A stretch of 64,000 nt of DNA from Malaya genurostris. Lineage: Eukaryota; Arthropoda; Insecta; Diptera; Culicidae. The DNA is taken from positions 120,122,689-120,186,688 of the forward strand of contig NC_080570.1 of assembly GCF_030247185.1 (NCBI RefSeq), written 5' to 3'. The position numbers and the translations under genes were made by a program. Shown here piece by piece: positions 58,590-64,000 of the stretch (positions are counted from its first letter, which is position 1; each line of letters opens with the position of its first letter). Under the pieces are notes generated by a model, which worked only from the letters and a program-made list of their open reading frames with translations, had not been told where the DNA came from and did not search any database.

Positions 58590-59930
58590 CTCCCTTTTCT
58601 CAGAGATGGCTGAACCGATTTTCACAAACTAAGATTCAAATGAAAGGTCTCATGGTCCCATAGCCTGCTATTAAATTTCATTCCGATCCGACTTGCGGAT
58701 CCGGAGTTATATGGTAATATGTGAAAACTTGAGAAAAAGTTTACACTCAATTATCTCTGGAACTACTCAACCGATTTTCGCAAACTACGATTCAAATGAA
58801 AGGTCCTATAATATCCTAAAAAATTGCAGAACATTTTATCTGAATCCGACTTTCGTTTCCGGAACTAAAGTGTGATATGTGGAAAATAACCAATTTCATT
58901 AGTAGTTTTCCACGAACGATGGTTAAAAACATGTACAATTCCCATAAAACTGTCTGTTAAATTCTTCTAGTTTGCAGAACTTGTTAGTTTGTGGGCATGA
59001 AAAATTTATTCGACACTACTGGTCCCCTCTTTTCCTGTTCCGAGAGCACCGAAAGTGGAGAAGAAAAACTCCTAAAACTAAATTCACTTCGATTTCTCTG
59101 CGATGCTTGAACCGATTTTCAGATGAGTGTCAAAGTTTTCAAATCGCCATATAGAGCGACAATATGTACAACACCGAAAGAAGAACAAAACACAAAACGA
59201 ACGAGACGTGCTTTGTTCTATTTCGTACACACTGTAAAAAAAACGAAACTGTTACGGATGTCTGCTACTAGTGTGTGATAATGGTAAAAGATGGTACTGC
59301 GATTGATAAAAATTTTAGCTACTTTATGATAAGTGTGACCGAAAGGATAGAAGAACGTCAATGAATTGAAAAATATTTGAAAAAATATGCAATTCACACA
59401 GCCGGTAGTGCAGTAACACTGTACTGGTTGTGTAGTGATTTCAATAATAATAATAATAATCCTACTACATGTTTTATGCTGCTGATTCATGCTGTTTAGC
59501 TTGACTTACATATACAGAAGTAACAGAAAATCAGCTTCGTTTCGTTTGTTAGGTTTCGTTTAAGTGGTTTAATCGAAATAGAGCATGAACAAACTTCGGC
59601 TATTCCGTCGTTCATCTGAATCTGAATTGGAAATAGTGATTAAAAACTGCAAAAAGGATCTCACACACTTTTCTTGGAGATGGCCTAATCGATTTTCACA
59701 AAGGTTCAAAAGAAAAGTCTTACAGTTTCATACGGAATTCCTTAATTTGTTGTGGATACAACTCTCGGTTCCGGAACTACAGGGTAAACAGGATTTGTAG
59801 AGTTTGTGAGATTAGGTCTGAAAAAAATTTCTATTTCTATTCAATAAACAGTTGTTTATACGAATTTCACGGTTATATTTATGATGAAACGAGTATAATG
59901 AGAAAGGCATCATTACACCACTAGGAGGAT
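58590..59930. repeat. Series of decayed mosquito-type dispersed repeats
   Basis: AACCGATTTTCACAAACTAAG at 58614, a second similar module at 58765-58870, a third at 59640-59780, and CATCATTACACCACTAGGAGG at 59910 mark successive partial copies. Short ORFs across them are not gene-like. Confidence 0.55.
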
Positions 59931-59934
59931 TAAA

Positions 59935-60165
59935 ATAGGTTTTTAGTATTTGAAAAAAAAATAAAAATTTTCCTTTAACATATTTGCGAAAGATATTAGA
60001 AAAGGCAAGTTGGTAAAAAAAAAGTTTGACCCTTTTCAAAAGACATAATTTTTTTGGGGAAAAAATGCTTTTTTTGTGACAATCTACGTGTGCAGAAAAT
60101 TTCATCAAAATCTGACAGGGTGCTGTCAACTCTGAATACGATTTAGCGCGAAATTCGTCATCATT
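59935..60165. mobile_element. End fragment of the GACGAATTTCGCGC family
   Basis: TGTCAACTCTGAATACGATTTAGCGCGAAATTCGTC at 60124-60160 matches in inverted sense the left end of the element at 7087 (allowing small changes). Only one end was recognised. Confidence 0.5.
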
Positions 60166-60490
60166 TCGAACCTTCCCAGATAACCAGTCAGCACTAATAA
60201 TGGAATTAAAATAGTCTTTTATGAGCACCAAAAATGCTTATAGCTCTATATCTGCATTCTGAAAGCTCATCTGTTGTAAATCAATCAGAATTCAGCATTT
60301 AGGATGCACACCAGCCATAAAGAAGCATGATCTATAAATAGCCGTATATTTTGCCAAAGTCGGCCTTAAATCAGTCTCAAGTGCGATTGAAATGCCAATT
60401 AGCGATTATTAGCTGTCATAATACGGCATGAATTGGTGCTTCTTGGTTTCCGGGGTTCTGAAACAAGTGATAATGTTTGAGAAATTTTAA
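60166..60490. other. Spacer without recognised feature
   Basis: No coding or repeat structure recognised. Confidence 0.35.
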
Positions 60491-60790
60491 TCAACGATCA
60501 ATTTTTTTTATTCATAAAGATATATTTCGGCTAATATGCGCTTAAGATTAACGTGGCCGTAATAAGGTACAACTGGTTTCGTTTGCTCCTTAAGCAAACC
60601 TTCGAGTTCTCGTATCGAAGGTCGAATTTTGCACTGCCTAAAGTCAACAATAATTGTATTCTTTCGTTTTGGCTGCGGTGACTTTTGTTCATTTGATTCA
60701 CTCATTTCAAGGTCGTTGTATTGTTCACTACACAATACTGTACTTGGTTTCTTCCGTCCCGAACGTAAGCGGTTTCGTTTAATCGACTGA
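60490..60790 (-). mobile_element. Half-LINE, copy 2 (about 300 bp)
   Basis: Minus-strand leader (AGTCGATTAAACGAAACCGC, GCTTACGTTCGGGACGG, TGTGTAGTGAACAATAC) matches copy 1's leader. ORF1 starts at 60705 and after about 50 codons is joined to CGGCCACGTTAATCTTAAGC and an A-rich end at about 60500. Copy 1 has the related tail CGGCCACGTAAAGCTTGTACGC. Confidence 0.7.
60508..60705 (-). pseudogene. LINE ORF1-like N-terminus truncated by internal deletion
   Basis: MSESNEQ..NTIIVDFRQCKIRPSIRELEGLLKEQ aligns with the N-terminus of the ORF1 at 18537 (ICIDFKRCKVRPAATEIEILLKER). The last about 15 codons read through the 3' tail. Too short to be functional. Confidence 0.7.
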
Positions 60791-60799
60791 CTTGGATAA

Positions 60800-61510
60800 G
60801 ATGTAATTGCGAACTGTCAATTTAAATTTGATTTATAAAAAAAAAGAATAATGTAATTGATTGCGCAGTAGTTTAATGGAAAAAAACTCAGGTACGGATT
60901 GGCCCCCATTTCCTGTATTCTTAAGACCTGGCCCCCAGCGACTATTATCTATTTCCAAACCTGGAAAGATTTCTCCAGGGAAAGAAATTTTCGTTAAATG
61001 CTGAGGTTATTGTTTACTTGCAAAAAAATTCTACGCCCTTGTGAGTGGCAGTTAATCGGAACATTTTCCATGGCGGACGAAATAAAATATGCATCATTTT
61101 TTAGTTCTTTCTTCGTTTTATCAATTTCTTCTCAGTCTTGTCGCGCAGAGTCGTCGGCCGTCATTAAAATCTTAAATATAATAAATTAATTCTTCCGATG
61201 CTCTGATTGTTTTTCACAAATCGATGCAAGATATCCGTTCTCGACGCGATGGGGTACCGTTCTATGAATGCGCACACTTCTGAACCGAGTTACTTCACTG
61301 TTGGATGGAGTTCGACTGATAGAGCTGTCAAACTTTACCTGCTGACTCATGGGTTATTCTGATTGATGCTGCATGGGTAGTTTCATCAGTACGGGTGATT
61401 TTTGTCCATATTTTTTAAACGCAAACGTTGAATGTACAAAAAAGATTATTTATCAACCATTCTTTTTGGAATGAATAAGCAAATTTTGTCGCGGTTCATA
61501 ACAAAAAAAA
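60800..61510. other. Spacer without recognised feature
   Basis: No recognisable ORF or paired repeat. Confidence 0.35.
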
Positions 61511-61512
61511 AG

Positions 61513-63399
61513 TACGGGTGTGTTATGTCAGAGGCATAACTAGATGTCGTGAATACGAATAAAACTGACACTCTTTCTTGTGCAAGCTTTCCCATTTTTT
61601 ACTCCTAGAATTTGAAACGATACATCTAAACTAAAGCCCAGATTAATTACATGAAACATTTTGACATACAATTAAATATTACGAAATAACCAGTATAGTT
61701 CTTTATGTAATAAACGATATTAAGCACTGTTGCGAATTTTCGATCTTCTTTGAATGGAAACTGGCTCTGCAACCTGTGCATTTGAGGTTTTGTACTACGC
61801 AAAAGGTCTGCTCTCATTACTGGCGGCTGTTGCTCTCGTGCCCTATGCACAAAATAGGATAACCCCTAAATGATCGATGTTTTCTGTTAAAAAGCAGTTT
61901 TCCGGAAAAATAAATTGTTTTACGAAAACCTTCCATATCCATTGCCTTTCGCGTATTAGACTGTATTTGCTAATCAAATGTGTTAGTGGAAGTAAGCTGA
62001 ACCTGTAATAATTTTACTCGATCAGTTTTCAGAAAAACGGAAGAGTTTTATAATAAGATTTTCACTTTTCTTGAATTGCAATTCTAAGCTGAATGAACTG
62101 ATTTGATTATTTCTCAACCATATAGAAAATTCGCCTTAAGCGGCTTGCGCTTGCTGGTCAATAACAGCCAAACGATTTTTTTTAAATCACATTGCCATGG
62201 CGCTCTGAACTCGAGCACTTTGCCTTGTACGCCAAAAATGCCTGTATCTACATAGATCTCATAGATCATAGATAGAATTAACCCTGTACAAGGATAAGCA
62301 GAACTTCATCGCGAATATCTCTTGATGTGCTTAACCCAAAAACATAATTTATTCTACAAGCAATCGAAAATACGATCAGGAATTTGTGAATCAATTTTCA
62401 ACAGCGTGAGATAACCATAAATAATTGAAAAATGTTTTCTAAAACTTTTTGAAAAAAATGAGGAAATTTCATCACGCTTGTTTGCCTTTTTCGCACCCGG
62501 ACGACGTTTTTAAGTTAGTCAGGCACAAATCAGTTCCGACTATCTACTGGACGAGTACAAAAGGTAAACTTTGATTGAAAATTGGTCATTTCTTGTAGTG
62601 CTTTAGACGGAACTGGATGTCGAGGTGAAGTTTTCCCACCATCATCAGTAAAAACTTCTAATGGATCCAAATTTTATCTAGAGAGCCATAAAACTTTCTT
62701 CTTTGCAAATCGGTAATTAAAACCATCAGTGTAGTGCAAATCTGCGATAATTTGATTAGCTTTGTGAAATTTTTGCAGTGCAGAATTCGCAACAGTGTTT
62801 AATATCGTTTATATCCGAACAGTGTTGTATATCTTAGAGGATTGCATAATTTGGCCCTTCTGAATGCCAGAAATTAATCCAGTACTGCACTTTGAAACTG
62901 TAATATTAAAATCCAAAATGATATAATCGACATCAAAATACTGCATGTTGCTATTTTGAACCATAATTGTATAACCAAAGAACTATGCCAAACTTTCCTT
63001 CACCATACTGTATACGGCCCATTTTTCAACCAGTTGTAGTTTGTAGTAGAATTTTCCGCTGATTCGCTATATAACATACATAGCACCGAATAGATAATCA
63101 GAATAGAATCAGAATAGATTCGAACTCAACTCTCATTCTCCATCACGAACACCTTCATAAAAGTTTTTTTTTAGAACCACCATTATTTTATCATAAATAA
63201 CTATGCTGGTTATTTCGTAATATTTAATTGTATGTCAGAATGTTCAATGTAACTAATCTGTACTTTAGTTTAGGTGTATCGTTTCAAGATCTAGAAGTGA
63301 AAAAGGGGAAAGCTTGCATAATTCAAACAATCGATCAACTAATTGATATTCGGAAGTATAAAAAAAGAGTGTTAGTTTTATTCGTATTCTACTACAAAA
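61513..63399. mobile_element. Long-inverted-repeat non-autonomous element (about 1.9 kb)
   Basis: 61553-61700 and 63195-63399 are inverted copies (shared GGTTATTTCGTAATATTTAA and TTTAGNTGTATCGTTTCAA), with about 50 extra bases in the right arm. The left end GGGTGTGTTATGTCAGAGGC..GAATACGAATAAAAC recurs at 9475, 23160 and 32190; the outermost right end is lost. Internal strings link it to fragments at 10.0, 10.7, 19.0 and 44.7 kb. No transposase. Confidence 0.7.
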
Positions 63400-64000
63400 A
63401 TGTAAGAACTACTTCAAGATATTCTAGTTCGTATGCGACGTGGAGATCTTTTACCATACGGTTGATTCATATGTCAAAAAGTTTTATAAAAATGTTGGTA
63501 GAAATCGAAATCGCAATCAGTTTCTTTTTAACTTCAATTTCTGTTTTAGATTAATTTTTGCTTTTATTTTCGGAATGAATGGAATTTTCCCTATGGATAA
63601 TCAGTTAAAAAACGACATTCTCACTGACATCAGCATCCTGTAAAACCGTTACTATCTTAAACATCAGCGCCAGTAGATCGGGTCTCGATTGTCGCCGACG
63701 GTACTAGTTTGAATTTTGCAAATATAAAAAAGCATGAACCATTCTCGCCTCTGTCGAGGGACAGATGCGAATCATTCATCGCGATGACAACGCATTTCGA
63801 CGGTTTAAAAATACTTTTGCCGAGTACATTAATGCTGCCACACGATACATATAGAATTGAACTCAATTGAATATGAATGAAGAAGACCGTCGGAGATAAA
63901 AAAAAGGGGGAAGGAGGGGATAGTACGGGGATAGCTTGGGGGCTCGTATGGTATGGCTCGACTCTAAGCAACATCGTCGCGTGCTGCCAACCAAACGAAA
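63400..64000. other. Right-edge sequence, no recognisable gene
   Basis: 63657-63974 on the minus strand is open for 105 codons but has no recognisable domain. The sequence is less AT-rich from 63660 to the edge. It may belong to a feature that continues outside the window. Confidence 0.3.

Noticed and set aside
1..64000. Integrated viral sequence
   Set aside because: I saw no capsid, glycoprotein, nucleoprotein or viral polymerase motif; the reverse transcriptase is of LINE type and there are no LTRs.

Overview
The window looks like intergenic or intronic DNA from a large, repeat-rich dipteran genome, most likely a culicine (Aedes-like) mosquito. This is inferred from a Lian-like LINE, Jockey-type LINE pieces, a tRNA-derived SINE, several mariner/Tc1 relics, and many copies of short repeats typical of Aedes intergenic sequence. 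There is no bacterial-style gene organisation. I found no convincing host protein-coding exon, no rRNA, no functional tRNA and no CRISPR array. Almost all recognisable coding sequence belongs to transposable elements, and nearly all of it is broken.

Layout. 1-2270 is the 5' part of a Jockey-type LINE on the minus strand (hairpin-rich leader, decayed ORF1 gag, start of ORF2 running off the edge). 2531-2965, 5035-5265, 23270-23460 and 32290-32510 hold degenerate minisatellites of GAATTC-like units. 5.4-10.9 kb holds fragments of non-autonomous DNA elements, an internally deleted Tc1-like transposon with clean TA target duplications, and a SINE. 10.86-15.67 kb is a nearly complete Lian-like (LOA clade) LINE whose single long ORF is broken by one missing base. 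15.84-17.52 kb is a long-terminal-inverted-repeat element with an internal hairpin, followed by a half-LINE (ORF1 joined to the LINE 3' tail); a second half-LINE lies at 60.5 kb.

23.5-28.3 kb and 52.0-54.8 kb are two copies of one DNA element with AGGGTGGCAAGTGA ends. They carry a captured LINE zinc-knuckle fragment. The first copy contains two nested insertions (a TA element and a TTAA piggyBac-like element), and the second copy supplies the empty sites that prove them. 28-35.2 kb has a Tc1 relic, a SINE, a LINE leader fragment, a mariner tail and a DD37D transposon. 37.4-47.2 kb has two sibling irritans-type mariners, a Mos1-like mariner relic, a mariner tail, and a 150-bp near-perfect palindrome. 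49.8-52.0 kb is a degenerate satellite. 57.4-60.2 kb repeats material seen at 21.8-23.2 kb.

Five islands (about 3.0-5.0, 19.9-21.7, 35.2-37.1, 47.4-49.7 and 54.8-57.1 kb) lack recognisable repeats, have more balanced base composition and microsatellites, and are the best places to look for host regulatory or non-coding exonic sequence. The LINEs would supply reverse transcriptase for the SINE and half-LINEs, and full-length transposases elsewhere in the genome would mobilise the deleted DNA elements; that cooperation is inference from family biology.
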